A program made the position numbers and the translations under genes. DNA of 64,000 nucleotides from Actinoplanes aureus (GTDB lineage Bacteria; Actinomycetota; Actinomycetes; Mycobacteriales; Micromonosporaceae), in the NCBI RefSeq assembly GCF_015704865.1, contig NZ_JADQTO010000011.1:124001-188000 (forward strand), in the 5' to 3' direction. The notes under the pieces are model-generated. The model was not told the DNA's origin. It saw only the letters and a list, made by a program, of their open reading frames with translations, and did not search any database. Positions 16,761-25,081 of the stretch are shown here, one piece after another (the stretch's first letter is position 1; every line of letters starts with the position of its first letter).

Positions 16761-16980
16761 ACGGGGACACCCCCGGCTGATTGCGCTAAACTGGAATCGA
16801 GATTTAGTAGACTTGAATCGACTAGATTGAAGCTAGATATGCTCGATTCTCGTGTTGTCTACTGTGCTACTGTCCATTAAAGCTACGCCGGTTTACTCAA
16901 GGTATTCAAGTGCTCACTGAGGCGGGCGGGACGGCGCGTGAAGTGCCCACCGTCAGCCGTCGGGTTGGGAGGTGGCCATC
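16761..16980. promoter_or_regulatory. AT-rich divergent control region with GAATCGA repeats
   Basis: The stretch from about 16785 to 16905 has far more A/T than its neighbours. It contains GAATCGA at 16794-16800 and again at 16815-16821, exactly 21 bp apart (two helical turns). The reverse complement TCGATTC occurs at 16843-16849. CTAGAT occurs twice, 11 bp apart (16822, 16833). This looks like a multi-site operator for the adjacent XRE-type protein; that role is inference. Confidence 0.5.
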
Positions 16981-18075
16981 GTGGCTACACCAGCAGCGGA
17001 ACAGCTGGCGCACCGGCTCCGCACGCTCCGCGAGAAGGCCGGCCTCACGCAGGGCGAGCTGGCCGAGATCTTCACGAAGGACGGTCGGAAGGTGGGCGCG
17101 GCCGCCATCTCCTCGTGGGAGCGGCTGAGGAATCCCGTGCTGGTGCCGGAGAACCGGATCGAGCCCTACTCGCGGCTGCCCTTATTGGCCGGTGATCCTC
17201 CGCGACTGCGGGCGGAGGACGACCTCACGCAGTCGCAGCTGGCCGAGCGTGACGAGCTGCTCCTGGATCTGACGGTCCTCTCCGACCAGGCGCGCGGCGG
17301 GACGGCGGCGGCCGAGGCGGCTCGTGTCCCGACGTACCGGTCATGGTTCTTCTCTGACGGCGGCCCGATCGTGATCATCGCTCCGGATGCGCCCGCCTGG
17401 GCGATGGGGCCCCTGGCGGACGATGCCGATCCGAACTACACGGCCCTGCACCTGTTCGCGGATCAGGACGCCCTGATCGAACTCCATGGGCACATTCGCG
17501 CCGAGAACGACCCCTCGCTGCCGGTCCGGTTCAAGCGGGCGTCGACGGTCACCGCTGACGACCTCTCCGGCCACCTCGTTCTCCTGGGCGGCATCGCGTG
17601 GAACTCGGTGACGCGGCGGCTGCTCCGCCAGTTGGAACGGCTTCCCATCCGTCAGATGGAGATGCCCGAACTGACCTCGGGGGAGATCTTCGCGGTCGGC
17701 CACGGTGCGGCGGAGCGGCGGTTCCTGCCGGTCTGGTCCAAGGCCAACGGTGAACCCTCCCCGGAGCTCGAGGAGGACGTCGGTCTGCTGGCCCGGGTGC
17801 CCAACCCGTTCAACTCCAGCAAGACGCTGACCCTGTGCAACGGCATCCACAGCCGGGGCGTTCTCGGCGCGGTCCGGACGCTGACCGATGCCCGCATCCG
17901 GGAGGCCAACGAGGCGTACCTCGCCGAGCATTTCGCCAACGACGAGTACGGGCTGCTGGTCCGGGTCCCGGTCTTCCACGGCGAAGCGCTCTCCCCGGAT
18001 CTCCAGGACCCGGCGAACGTCCTGTACGCGTGGCCGCAGAGCGCAGGAGTCAAGCCGCGGCGGGACCGCCCATGA
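16981..18075 (+). CDS. XRE-family HTH protein with uncharacterised C-terminal sensor-like domain
   Basis: 364 residues. An XRE HTH at about 8-45 (LRTLREKAGLTQGELAEIF) is followed from ~110 by a large conserved domain. Its visible motifs are WFFSDGGPIVIIAP, LIELHGHIRAEN, HLVLLGGIAWNSVTRRLL and NPFNSSKTLTLCNGIHSRG. I recognise this arrangement as a recurrent actinomycete type with no assigned function; the GG-x-x-N segment suggests a Rossmann-like ligand-binding fold (inference). The GTG at 16981 is chosen for GGGAGG about 9 nt upstream. The stop overlaps the glycosyltransferase-like start as ATGA, so the two proteins are made together. Confidence 0.75.
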   Translation: MATPAAEQLAHRLRTLREKAGLTQGELAEIFTKDGRKVGAAAISSWERLRNPVLVPENRIEPYSRLPLLAGDPPRLRAEDDLTQSQLAERDELLLDLTVLSDQARGGTAAAEAARVPTYRSWFFSDGGPIVIIAPDAPAWAMGPLADDADPNYTALHLFADQDALIELHGHIRAENDPSLPVRFKRASTVTADDLSGHLVLLGGIAWNSVTRRLLRQLERLPIRQMEMPELTSGEIFAVGHGAAERRFLPVWSKANGEPSPELEEDVGLLARVPNPFNSSKTLTLCNGIHSRGVLGAVRTLTDARIREANEAYLAEHFANDEYGLLVRVPVFHGEALSPDLQDPANVLYAWPQSAGVKPRRDRP

Positions 18076-19238
18076 GCACCAGGGCAGGTACTCAGCGGTC
18101 CGACCACGACCGGCTGCTCCGCAGGCTCGACTGGAGCCCGGAAGTGCGGCCGTCCGGGCGGCCACTCGACGCGATCATCGTGCCCGCCTCCCGGCGAGCC
18201 AATCGGCTGAGTGCGGTGATCGACCTCGCGTCCCGCTGCGAGACCACACTCGTCATTCTCGCCTCGCACCAGTGCGACATCGACGAGGTCGCGGCGCTGA
18301 TCGCCAAGCGCCCCGGCAAGGCGCGCGCGGTCCTGGCCGAGGTCCCGTTGCAAACCGATCATGAGGCATTGCGGCTGGTCACCTCGGCGGAGGACATCCG
18401 CGCCCTGAGCGGTGATCGGTCGAGCAACCTCAGCCTCAAGCGGAACATCGGACTGCTGCTGGCTCGCTACCGCGGGTGGCAGAAGATCATGTTCTTGGAC
18501 GACGACATCATCAGGATCACCCCCGAGCAGGTCGCGCGGGTCGCGCATCACCTGGACAGCAACCGGTTCGCCGGCTTCAAGACAGTGGACTTCCCGGACA
18601 ACTCCGTGGTCTGTCACGCCAACCGCTTGGTCGACCGGCCCCAGGGTATCTTCGTCAGCGGTGCCGCGCTCGGCGTGAACACCGCCGGTCATCGCCCCTT
18701 GGAGGTGTTCCCCGACATCTACAACGAGGACTGGTTCGCCTTCGCCGGTGAGGCGGAGACCAACGGCGTCGCGCACGTCGGGGACGTCGGGCAGCTGTCG
18801 TTCAATCCGTTCAAGGACTCCGGGCGAGCGACGTTCGAGGAGTTCGGCGACCTGATCGCCGAGGGCCTCTACACCCTCTTCACCGATGGCGGCGGTCTCC
18901 ACCGGGCGACGACCGACTTCTGGAGACAGTTCATCGACGAACGGTGGGCACTGATCAGCGAGATCCGGCGGAAGCTCGACGAGAACGCGACGCACGAGGC
19001 GGTGCAGGCGGCCAAGTCGCTGCAGGCGGCGCAGTGCCAGCTGGAGATCACCAACGCGGACGACTGCGTGCGCTTCCTCGATGTCTGGCAGGAGGATCAG
19101 CGCCGGTTCGGGAAGGCGAGCCGGTTGGCGTTCGGGCGCGACTACGACTACCGCGAGGCTTTCGACGCGCTGGGTCTGTACCGCTGGCAGGAGGCCCGGT
19201 TCGGGATAGAGAGGCTGCCGGTCAGCGCTGGCTGGTAG
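18072..19238 (+). CDS. Glycosyltransferase-like protein (GT-A features)
   Basis: 388 residues. The region at about 135-145 reads KIMFLDDDIIRITPEQV, an acidic DxD-type metal-binding motif after a hydrophobic strand. YNEDWFAF near 217 matches the ED motif that supplies the catalytic base in GT-A enzymes. The N-terminal ~100 residues (LDAIIVPASRRANRLSAVIDLA) fit a Rossmann-like nucleotide-sugar fold. No signal peptide or membrane helix is seen, so it is cytoplasmic. Donor and acceptor are unknown. It is translationally coupled to the XRE/sensor protein, which suggests a dedicated functional pair. Confidence 0.68.
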   Translation: MSTRAGTQRSDHDRLLRRLDWSPEVRPSGRPLDAIIVPASRRANRLSAVIDLASRCETTLVILASHQCDIDEVAALIAKRPGKARAVLAEVPLQTDHEALRLVTSAEDIRALSGDRSSNLSLKRNIGLLLARYRGWQKIMFLDDDIIRITPEQVARVAHHLDSNRFAGFKTVDFPDNSVVCHANRLVDRPQGIFVSGAALGVNTAGHRPLEVFPDIYNEDWFAFAGEAETNGVAHVGDVGQLSFNPFKDSGRATFEEFGDLIAEGLYTLFTDGGGLHRATTDFWRQFIDERWALISEIRRKLDENATHEAVQAAKSLQAAQCQLEITNADDCVRFLDVWQEDQRRFGKASRLAFGRDYDYREAFDALGLYRWQEARFGIERLPVSAGW

Positions 19239-19725
19239 CGTCGCTGAGCCGTAACCGTTCCTCGACGCGGCCGGCGGTGCCGAGCTCCTGATACTCCTTC
19301 GTCCGTTCGAAGCCCAGCGATTCGTAGAGTTTCAACGCGTCCGGGTTGGGGTGGATGACCCACACGAAGACCTCGTGTTCCCGCACGTCGTCCAGCAGCA
19401 TGCCGATCAGCTCGGAGGCGATCTTCTTGCGCCGGTGCCGTGGGTCGGTCCAGACCCACCCGATGTGCGGGCCGTCCGGCTCGTGGGTCAGCCGCGCCAT
19501 TCCCACGACCGTCCCGTTCAACCGTGCCACAGCCCACCGCCCCGTCCGGCAGGAGGTGCGCCACTTCGCGGCGCTCCACGACGACTCGTGCGGTTCGGCC
19601 GGTAGGAAGAACTCCGGTGAGTCGCGCAGCGCGGCGAGGCGGGCCTCGCGCGCCAGAAGCCAGTCATCCGGAGTCAGAATCAGGTATTCCGTCGTCGCGT
19701 CGCTGTCACTTTCGGGAGCCGCCAT
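19222..19725 (-). CDS. GNAT-family N-acetyltransferase
   Basis: 167 residues from ATG 19725. GNAT motif A is seen as IGWVWTDPRHRRKKIASELIGMLLDDV (acetyl-CoA pyrophosphate loop, about 94-120), and motif B as NPDALKLYESLGFERTKEY. The N-terminal LREARLAALRDSPEFF-like segment is common in small-molecule acetyltransferases. Substrate unknown. A TTG at 19761 in frame would add 12 residues and is not preferred. It overlaps the convergent glycosyltransferase-like gene by 17 bp. Confidence 0.85.
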   Translation of the reverse strand: MAAPESDSDATTEYLILTPDDWLLAREARLAALRDSPEFFLPAEPHESSWSAAKWRTSCRTGRWAVARLNGTVVGMARLTHEPDGPHIGWVWTDPRHRRKKIASELIGMLLDDVREHEVFVWVIHPNPDALKLYESLGFERTKEYQELGTAGRVEERLRLSDATSQR

Positions 19726-19845
19726 CCACACCCTTTCGCTCTCGGCGCTGAACCTCTTCAATGTGAGGCATCCGCGCTCGGCGCGCCACGTGAGGCCCTT
19801 GATGGCGGCTCGGCTCCCGGTCGGACCGGCTAGAGCGCTTCCCTA

Positions 19846-19931
19846 GTCAGGGTGATCTTGCTCGGCCCACGCTCAATGCTGGCTCAACGGCCGCCAGACA
19901 GCACCCACGTTGGGCCGGACAAGGCCCTGAC
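19846..19931. repeat. Dispersed repeat family A, copy 1 (stem-loop element)
   Basis: An 86-bp element bounded by GTCAGGG (left) and CCCTGAC (right). Nested arms include CTTG/CAAG and GGCCCA/TGGGCC around a GC-rich loop. The same sequence recurs at 46835-46909 (inverted) and 54292-54388. It lies in a 786-bp gene-free stretch (19726-20511). The rest of that stretch is a low-complexity CGGCGC/CGGCTC tract near 20025-20105 and a B/C repeat. It could act as a transcription terminator or be a non-autonomous mobile remnant. Confidence 0.75.
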
Positions 19932-20182
19932 CAGCAAGGCTCTCTGGACAGCTTTCGCGTCAAGGTCTGGTCGTAACCGCTCCAGGAGCGACCGTTGCGG
20001 CAGTCGGGCGGTAAGCCCGTAGGCGGCGGCCAGCGCGGCGCGGCCCAGCGCGGCGCGGCGCGACAAGGAACCGGCTCGGCTCGGCCCGGTTCGGCGCGGT
20101 TCGGGAGGCGGTGACAGCCATCAGGCACAGCCGGCCCGCAAAGCCCGGCCTTGTCGATCACCGAGCTAGTAGCGCGGGGACT

Positions 20183-20511
20183 ACTGGCGGTAGCCGTCGT
20201 TGCGTGGTGGGTTTGCGGAATGCGGTGGATCGGGTGCGCCCGCGCGCACCGGATCCACCACGATCCGCGAGACCGGCCGTAAACCCGGCTACCCGATGTC
20301 ACGTCAGTCGTGCGCGCACACGAGTGCCGACCGCAGATATACCCAGGCGGCGGGCCGTAACCGGCAGGCGATGCCGTTTCCCGGCGGTCGCGCTGGGGCG
20401 GTGAGGGGAAGCCGGGCTCGCGCCGGGGGAGCGGGGACAGGGTCGGCTTCGGCGAGACGCCGGTTACGCGTACCCCAAAGAAGCGGGACTGGCAGGCAGA
20501 GATCCAGGGGC
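20183..20511. repeat. Dispersed repeat family B/C, long copy 1
   Basis: A ~330-bp composite. The B half (20183-20360) includes a hairpin with 16-nt arms and one mismatch at 20224-20259. The C half (20360-20511) carries the GTTTCCCGGCGGTCGC core, GGGTCGGCTTCGGCG and ACGCGTACCCC. The same order is found at 31749-32080; the C half alone recurs at several other gaps. It ends directly at the TAG stop codon of the neighbouring reverse gene. No coding capacity is evident. Confidence 0.75.
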
Positions 20512-21399
20512 CTAGCCGCGCTCGCGTTTGACCAGGTCGCGGACCGCAGGCGCGACCTCGGCGGCGAAGCGTTCGGCGACCGCGTGGTCGTCGCCGCCGA
20601 TGATGAAGGCGGAAATGCCGTGAGTGAGGGCCAGGTCGGCGAGCTGGTCGGTCCACTGTGCGGGCGGGCCGTCCAGCAGGCCGCGGCCGGTGGGTGAGAA
20701 GCCGACCTGCATGAAGTTCATCAGGCGGCGTACGGCGGCGGGGGAGCGGCCGGCGCCGGCGGCGGCCTCGTCGATGCGGGCGTTGGCGTCCGGGAGGGAG
20801 GCGGGGCCGTGCGGCAGGTAGTCCATGGTGGGTAGCCAGCCGTCACCGAGTGCGCCGGTGAGGGCGAGCATCCGGGGTTTGTAGGCGCCGACCCAGATGC
20901 TGATGTCGTGCGCCGGGCGCGGACCGCGTTTCGCGCCGCTGACGGTGTAGTAGGTGCCCTGGTGGTCGACGCGGCCGCGGGCGTCGACGTTCCACAGGTC
21001 GCGGATGATGCCGATGCCTTCGGCTAGGGCGTCGACGCCCTGGGCCGGGGTGAGGTGGCGTCCGCCCATCGCGGCGATGCTGTCGCCGAAAGCGCCGGCG
21101 CCGAGGCCGAGTTCGAGGCGGCCGCCACTGAGGATGTCCAGCGACGCGGCGGCGCGGGCGAGGACGGCGGGTGGGCGCAGCGGGAGGTTGAGGACGTTGC
21201 CGCTGAGCCGTACCCGTTCGGTGCGCGCGGCCGCGTACGACAGCAGCGTCCAGGTGTCCAGGAAGGCCGGCTGGTAGGGGTGGTCCTGGAAGGTGACCAG
21301 GTCGAGCCCGGCACGGTCGGCGGTGAGGGTGAGGTCGAGCGCCTTCTCGCCGGGTGTCACGAACGTGCCGAACAGCAGGTCGTGTCCGTAGTCGGTCAT
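20512..21399 (-). CDS. LLM-class (luciferase-like) flavin-dependent oxidoreductase
   Basis: 295 residues, a bacterial-luciferase-like TIM barrel. Typical motifs are LDLVTFQDHPYQP near 31, RTERVRLSGNVLNLPLRPPAVLARAAASLD near 60-90, SGGRLELGLGAGAF and DISIWVGAYKPRML. These enzymes use reduced FMN or F420; the cofactor is not decidable here. The start overlaps by 4 bp the stop of a fusion oxidase whose own N-terminus looks like a piece of an LLM protein. The two are probably a redox pair under the MarR gene upstream. Confidence 0.88.
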   Translation of the reverse strand: MTDYGHDLLFGTFVTPGEKALDLTLTADRAGLDLVTFQDHPYQPAFLDTWTLLSYAAARTERVRLSGNVLNLPLRPPAVLARAAASLDILSGGRLELGLGAGAFGDSIAAMGGRHLTPAQGVDALAEGIGIIRDLWNVDARGRVDHQGTYYTVSGAKRGPRPAHDISIWVGAYKPRMLALTGALGDGWLPTMDYLPHGPASLPDANARIDEAAAGAGRSPAAVRRLMNFMQVGFSPTGRGLLDGPPAQWTDQLADLALTHGISAFIIGGDDHAVAERFAAEVAPAVRDLVKRERG

Positions 21400-23132
21400 G
21401 CTTGCACCTCCGGGTCGATGTTGAAGTTGTCGCGGAACAGGTTGCCGGGGTCGTAGCGGCGCTTCAGGGTGCGCAGCCGGGTCAGCACGTCCGGTGGGAA
21501 GGCGTCGAGCAGGCGTTCGGGGCGCGGGTCCGTCTCGAAGCTGAGGTACAGGCCGTCGAAGTGGTGGGCGAGTCGGTCCCACGCCCGGTTGAGCGCATCC
21601 CGGTCACTGCCCATCACGGTGAGCTGGAACTCCGGTGTGCGATGGGCGAACGCCGTCGCGGAAGGCGGGGTGTCGGTGATCGCGCCGCCCATGTGCCGCA
21701 GCTGGAAGAAGTAGACCTCACCGGAGTGCAGCAGCCGGGCCGCGTCGCGGGCGAACTCGTCGGTGAGCCGCGGCAGGAAGGCTGACCGGGACACCGGCTC
21801 GCCGCGGCTGTGGTGGCCGTCCGGGCCGACGTCGGCGGCCTCGGCCATGACCTGGGCGTACGACGTGAGCACCACCCGCTGCTGGACGAGCAGACCGGTC
21901 GACGCGAACGGGGTGAGCCGCTCCACGACGACCTCGGGGTCCGGGTTGTCGACTATGCCGTAGAGCTGGACGACCGACTGCCCCGGCTGTGCCGGGCCGG
22001 AGCCGAGGAAGACCGTCGTGTCGCGCGGGGCGGTGCGGGCCACCGCGCCGTACTGTTTCAGGGTCTGTTCGATGTCCGGGCTGACCAGCACGAGCTGAGC
22101 CCAGCCGACCTCGCCAACCTCGCTCACCTCGAACTCGAACGCGGTCGCCACACCGAAGTTCGCGCCGGCGCCGCGGATCGCCCAGAGCAGGTCGGGGTTC
22201 TCCCGCTCGCTCGCCCGGACCGGTGTGCCGTCGGCGAGGACCACCTCGACGGCTCGCAGATGGTCGATGGTGAGGCCGTGCTCGCGGGACAGCAGGCCGA
22301 TCCCGCCGGCGGTGGCCAGCCCGCCCACCCCGACACCGCCGTAGTCGCCGGAGCCGAGCGCCCAGCCGTACCGGTCCAGGACGGCGGCGACCTGCTTCCA
22401 GGTCGCGCCCGGCCCGACGCGGACGATGCGCCGCTGTTCGTCGAGCACCCGGATCTCGTTCATCGCACCGAGGTCGATGATCAGGCCGCCGTCGTTGGTG
22501 GAGCGGCCGCTGACTCCGTGCCCGCCGCTGCGGAGGCCGAGCGGGAGGTGCCGGTGCCGGCGCGCGAACGCCAGGGCGTCGGCGACCTCGGCCGGGGTAC
22601 GCGGACGCAGCACCAGCCCCGGCGAGCCGCCCCGCATGTAGGTCGACCGGTGCCCGCGGTAGCCGGGATCGCCGGGCTCGATCGCCACGTCGGCGAGGGA
22701 CGCCGGGATCCCGTCGTAGTCGATGCCGTCCCGGCGCAGGGCCCGGACCGCCGCCGGCCGTCGCGGACGGTCCCGCACGCCGACTTCCTGGATGAGGCGA
22801 TCCACGTCCTCGGGTGCCGCCGCGGGCACCGCCTCCCATGCCATCTCCGTGGTGACCACGCGCGTGCCGGCCAGGATGCCGAGGCTCTCGCGCGCCTTGC
22901 CGGCCATCGCGGGTGTCAGGCCGTCCAGCGCGCCGGGCACGCCGATCTGGATGCGATCGGTCCGGCCGGCGAGCCAGGCCGCCGTCGTCCACGGGTCCAG
23001 CCCGCCCTCGTCGTCACGCAGAACGACGACGTCCAGGCCGCCGGCCTCCGCTCGGCCGGCCAGCGCTGTCAACTGCTCGGGCTCGGCCTGGGCGCCGGCG
23101 AGGCACAGGGCGATTCCCCATTCATCCGCCAC
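21396..23132 (-). CDS. FAD-linked berberine-bridge-type oxidase with N-terminal LLM-like fragment
   Basis: 578 residues. Residues ~1-105 (EWGIALCLAGAQAEPEQL..., AAWLAGRTDRIQIGVPG, KARESLGILAG) resemble a shortened luciferase-like segment. From ~150 a VAO/PCMH FAD domain begins, with RSGGHG near 205 (His for covalent FAD), GGVGVGGLATAGGIGLLSR, and the BBE C-terminal signature YDPGNLFRDNFNI. The second covalent cysteine site of bicovalent oxidases appears replaced (WAIRGAGANFG). GTG 23132 is preceded by AAGAGGA. The 4-bp overlap with the LLM gene implies coupled expression. Substrate unknown. Confidence 0.82.
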   Translation of the reverse strand: MADEWGIALCLAGAQAEPEQLTALAGRAEAGGLDVVVLRDDEGGLDPWTTAAWLAGRTDRIQIGVPGALDGLTPAMAGKARESLGILAGTRVVTTEMAWEAVPAAAPEDVDRLIQEVGVRDRPRRPAAVRALRRDGIDYDGIPASLADVAIEPGDPGYRGHRSTYMRGGSPGLVLRPRTPAEVADALAFARRHRHLPLGLRSGGHGVSGRSTNDGGLIIDLGAMNEIRVLDEQRRIVRVGPGATWKQVAAVLDRYGWALGSGDYGGVGVGGLATAGGIGLLSREHGLTIDHLRAVEVVLADGTPVRASERENPDLLWAIRGAGANFGVATAFEFEVSEVGEVGWAQLVLVSPDIEQTLKQYGAVARTAPRDTTVFLGSGPAQPGQSVVQLYGIVDNPDPEVVVERLTPFASTGLLVQQRVVLTSYAQVMAEAADVGPDGHHSRGEPVSRSAFLPRLTDEFARDAARLLHSGEVYFFQLRHMGGAITDTPPSATAFAHRTPEFQLTVMGSDRDALNRAWDRLAHHFDGLYLSFETDPRPERLLDAFPPDVLTRLRTLKRRYDPGNLFRDNFNIDPEVQA

Positions 23133-23160
23133 TCGATCCTCTTTCGTCTGTCCCACAGAA

Positions 23161-23200
23161 GGTATTTGTGGAAGACGGTATTTCCAAGAGATAGTATGGC
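23161..23200. promoter_or_regulatory. Probable MarR operator/promoter between divergent genes
   Basis: GGTATTT occurs twice, 16 bp apart (23161 and 23177). GGAA/TTCC arms lie at 23170-23185 in an AT-rich patch just upstream of the MarR start. The gap between the oxidase and MarR genes is only 71 bp. Control of both by MarR is inference from layout. Confidence 0.5.
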
Positions 23201-23203
23201 GCC

Positions 23204-23680
23204 GTGAGCAAGTCGACAACGCCCGAGGACCTCGGGGCGGCACTGGGTCTGCTGCTGCGGGCGTACGCGGAGGCCGTGACACCAGCACTCGGCGACCTGC
23301 CGCACGGCTCCCGCGGCTACCAGACGATGTGCGAGGTGGTGCACGGCCGGCAGCCCAGCCAGGCGGCCCTGGCGGCCCGGCTCGGCATCGACCGCACGAT
23401 GATGACGTACCTGATCGACGACCTGGTCGAGGCCGGCCTGGTCGAGCGCCGGCCCAACCCGGACGACCGGCGGCAGCGGCGCATCGTGGCGACCGATCGT
23501 GGGCGCGGCACGCTCGAAGAACTCTGCGGGCGGGTCCGGGCAGCGGAGGACGCTGCGCTCGGCGCCCTGGGCGATGAGGAGCGCGCGGTGTTCCGGCGGC
23601 TGCTCTTCAAGGCGGCCGGGGCCGGAGCGGTCCACACCGCGGAGACCTGCGCGCTGGTGGAGCAAGCCCTCAAGTCCTGA
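23204..23680 (+). CDS. MarR-family transcriptional regulator
   Basis: 158 residues. The winged HTH is at about 48-110: QPSQAALAARLGIDRTMMTYLIDDLVEAGLVERRPNP as recognition helix region, then DDRRQRRIVATDRG as the wing. Helices at both ends form the dimer interface. It starts at GTG 23204 and diverges from the oxidase/LLM pair, which it most likely represses until a phenolic or other small ligand binds. Confidence 0.92.
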   Translation: MSKSTTPEDLGAALGLLLRAYAEAVTPALGDLPHGSRGYQTMCEVVHGRQPSQAALAARLGIDRTMMTYLIDDLVEAGLVERRPNPDDRRQRRIVATDRGRGTLEELCGRVRAAEDAALGALGDEERAVFRRLLFKAAGAGAVHTAETCALVEQALKS

Positions 23681-23715
23681 CCCGCGGTACGCCAAGATCA
23701 TTTATCGTCTCCTGC

Positions 23716-24075
23716 GTGGAGCGCATCGAACTGACGTACGAATACGGTGTTCAGCGGCGCCGGAAGTGGCGCAACGCCGTATCCGGGTCGGCGTTCCTGA
23801 TTCAGGTGACCGTCGGTCAGCTGCGCGACGGGCGGTGGTTCGCGCAGTGCGCCGGCTACGGCGTCGCCGCCCGCTACGACGGCGAGGCGGCGTACGTCTT
23901 CGACAACCGGAGGTACGGGGAACGGCTCGCCGTCCAGCTGGCCTACCGGTGGATGCGTGAGCTGGGCGGCGGGTGGGAGCCGGCACCCGCCCGGTACAGC
24001 CCCGACGGCTCACGTCCCGACGACGGGCTGCCGTGGCGGCGCTCGGGCGGTGGCTGGGTGCTCGACCGGCGCTAG
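23716..24075 (+). CDS. Conserved-looking hypothetical protein
   Basis: 119 residues from GTG 23716, rich in aromatic and basic residues (TYEYGVQRRRKWRNAV, WFAQCAGYGVAARYDGEAAYVF), with no signal peptide or membrane helix. No family recognised; the composition suggests a small beta-rich cytoplasmic protein. Its stop overlaps the stop of the convergent hydrolase gene by 4 bp. It could be read with the MarR gene 35 bp upstream. Confidence 0.6.
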   Translation: MERIELTYEYGVQRRRKWRNAVSGSAFLIQVTVGQLRDGRWFAQCAGYGVAARYDGEAAYVFDNRRYGERLAVQLAYRWMRELGGGWEPAPARYSPDGSRPDDGLPWRRSGGGWVLDRR

Positions 24076-24938
24076 CGGCCGCGGATGTGTTCGACGATGG
24101 CCCGCCGGCCGGCTTTCGCCTCGGGCACGGGCAGCAGCGGATAGACGTGCAGCGCGCCCGGCTCCTCGTGGTAGGTCAGCGGCACCCTGGCCGGCAGCCG
24201 GTCACGCAGCGTCCGGCAGTCGGCCAGGGTGATGTCGCGGGTCCCGACCAGCACCTGGAGCGGCGGCAGGTGGTCCAGATCGCCGTAGATCGGGCTGAGC
24301 CGGGGATCGTCGAGGGCCAGCCCGCCGGCCCAGGCGGCCGCGAGCGGGCGCAGGCCGGGACGGGCCAGCCACGGGTCGTAGGGTTCGATCGCGTCGATGC
24401 CCGGGTTCGACATGGTGAGGTCCAGCCAGGGCGCCAGCAGGGTCAGCCCGGCGACGTCGCCGGGCGTGGCCTGGGCGGCGAGCAGTGCCAGGCCGCCGCC
24501 GGCCGAGTCGCCGGCCAGATAGCAGCGGCGGCCTGCCCGGGCCAGGTCACGGACGATGCCGGTGACCAGTTCCAGCGCCTGGAGACCGGTGTGGTGCGGA
24601 GAGAGCCCGTAGATGGGCACGTGCACCTCGTAGCCGGTCCGGTCGGCGATGTGGCCGATCAGCGACCAGTGCTCCGCGACGATCTCGCTGGTGTACGCGC
24701 CACCGTGCAGGTAGATCACGACCGGCTTGTCGTCCGCGGGCCGGCTGCGGACCCGGTAGACGTCGAAGCCCTGGACGCTGTCGCGGGTCACGTCGAACCG
24801 CCGGGTGAGCGCGCTCGGCGGTGCCGACGGCCCCTTGGCACGCGCGAGGGTGCGATGACCGGCCGCCTCGGTGCCGAACTTCCGCCGGTAGGCCAGCCGC
24901 GTGAACACCGCGACGCCTCTCATCTGCCAACTCGCCAT
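24072..24938 (-). CDS. Alpha/beta hydrolase, hormone-sensitive-lipase type
   Basis: 288 residues. The oxyanion motif HGGAY is near residue 76. The nucleophile elbow GDSAGGG (Ser ~145) is clear. The acid and histidine are plausibly in VLVGTRDI and GALHVYPL near the C-terminus. This is the HSL/esterase-acetylesterase family acting on short-chain esters. No secretion signal is seen. It is divergent from the radical SAM gene across 143 bp. Confidence 0.88.
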   Translation of the reverse strand: MASWQMRGVAVFTRLAYRRKFGTEAAGHRTLARAKGPSAPPSALTRRFDVTRDSVQGFDVYRVRSRPADDKPVVIYLHGGAYTSEIVAEHWSLIGHIADRTGYEVHVPIYGLSPHHTGLQALELVTGIVRDLARAGRRCYLAGDSAGGGLALLAAQATPGDVAGLTLLAPWLDLTMSNPGIDAIEPYDPWLARPGLRPLAAAWAGGLALDDPRLSPIYGDLDHLPPLQVLVGTRDITLADCRTLRDRLPARVPLTYHEEPGALHVYPLLPVPEAKAGRRAIVEHIRGR

Positions 24939-25081
24939 CGCCGGAGGCTACAAGATCACACCGGGCTGTCGCGAGCGTCTCTATTCTCCGACCCCGATGA
25001 CGGCGCCCGGATGTGATGGCATGGGATGTGGTGACGCACCATTGACCGGCAGACCCCGGTAAGCAGCTGACAGGAGGACGC

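Noticed and set aside
19884-20066. Reverse ORF with protein-like text next to repeat A
   Set aside because: Short, no start signal, ends inside the repeat, and no partner sequence elsewhere; possibly a gene relic but not supportable.
20025-20105. GCGGC/CGGCTC-type simple tandem tract
   Set aside because: Low-complexity slippage-type sequence without a fixed unit; not a defined satellite or CRISPR.
20183-20511. CRISPR or integron attC explanation of the repeats
   Set aside because: Copies are far apart, not regularly spaced, have no spacers, no cas genes and no integrase; attC-type core sites are not seen.
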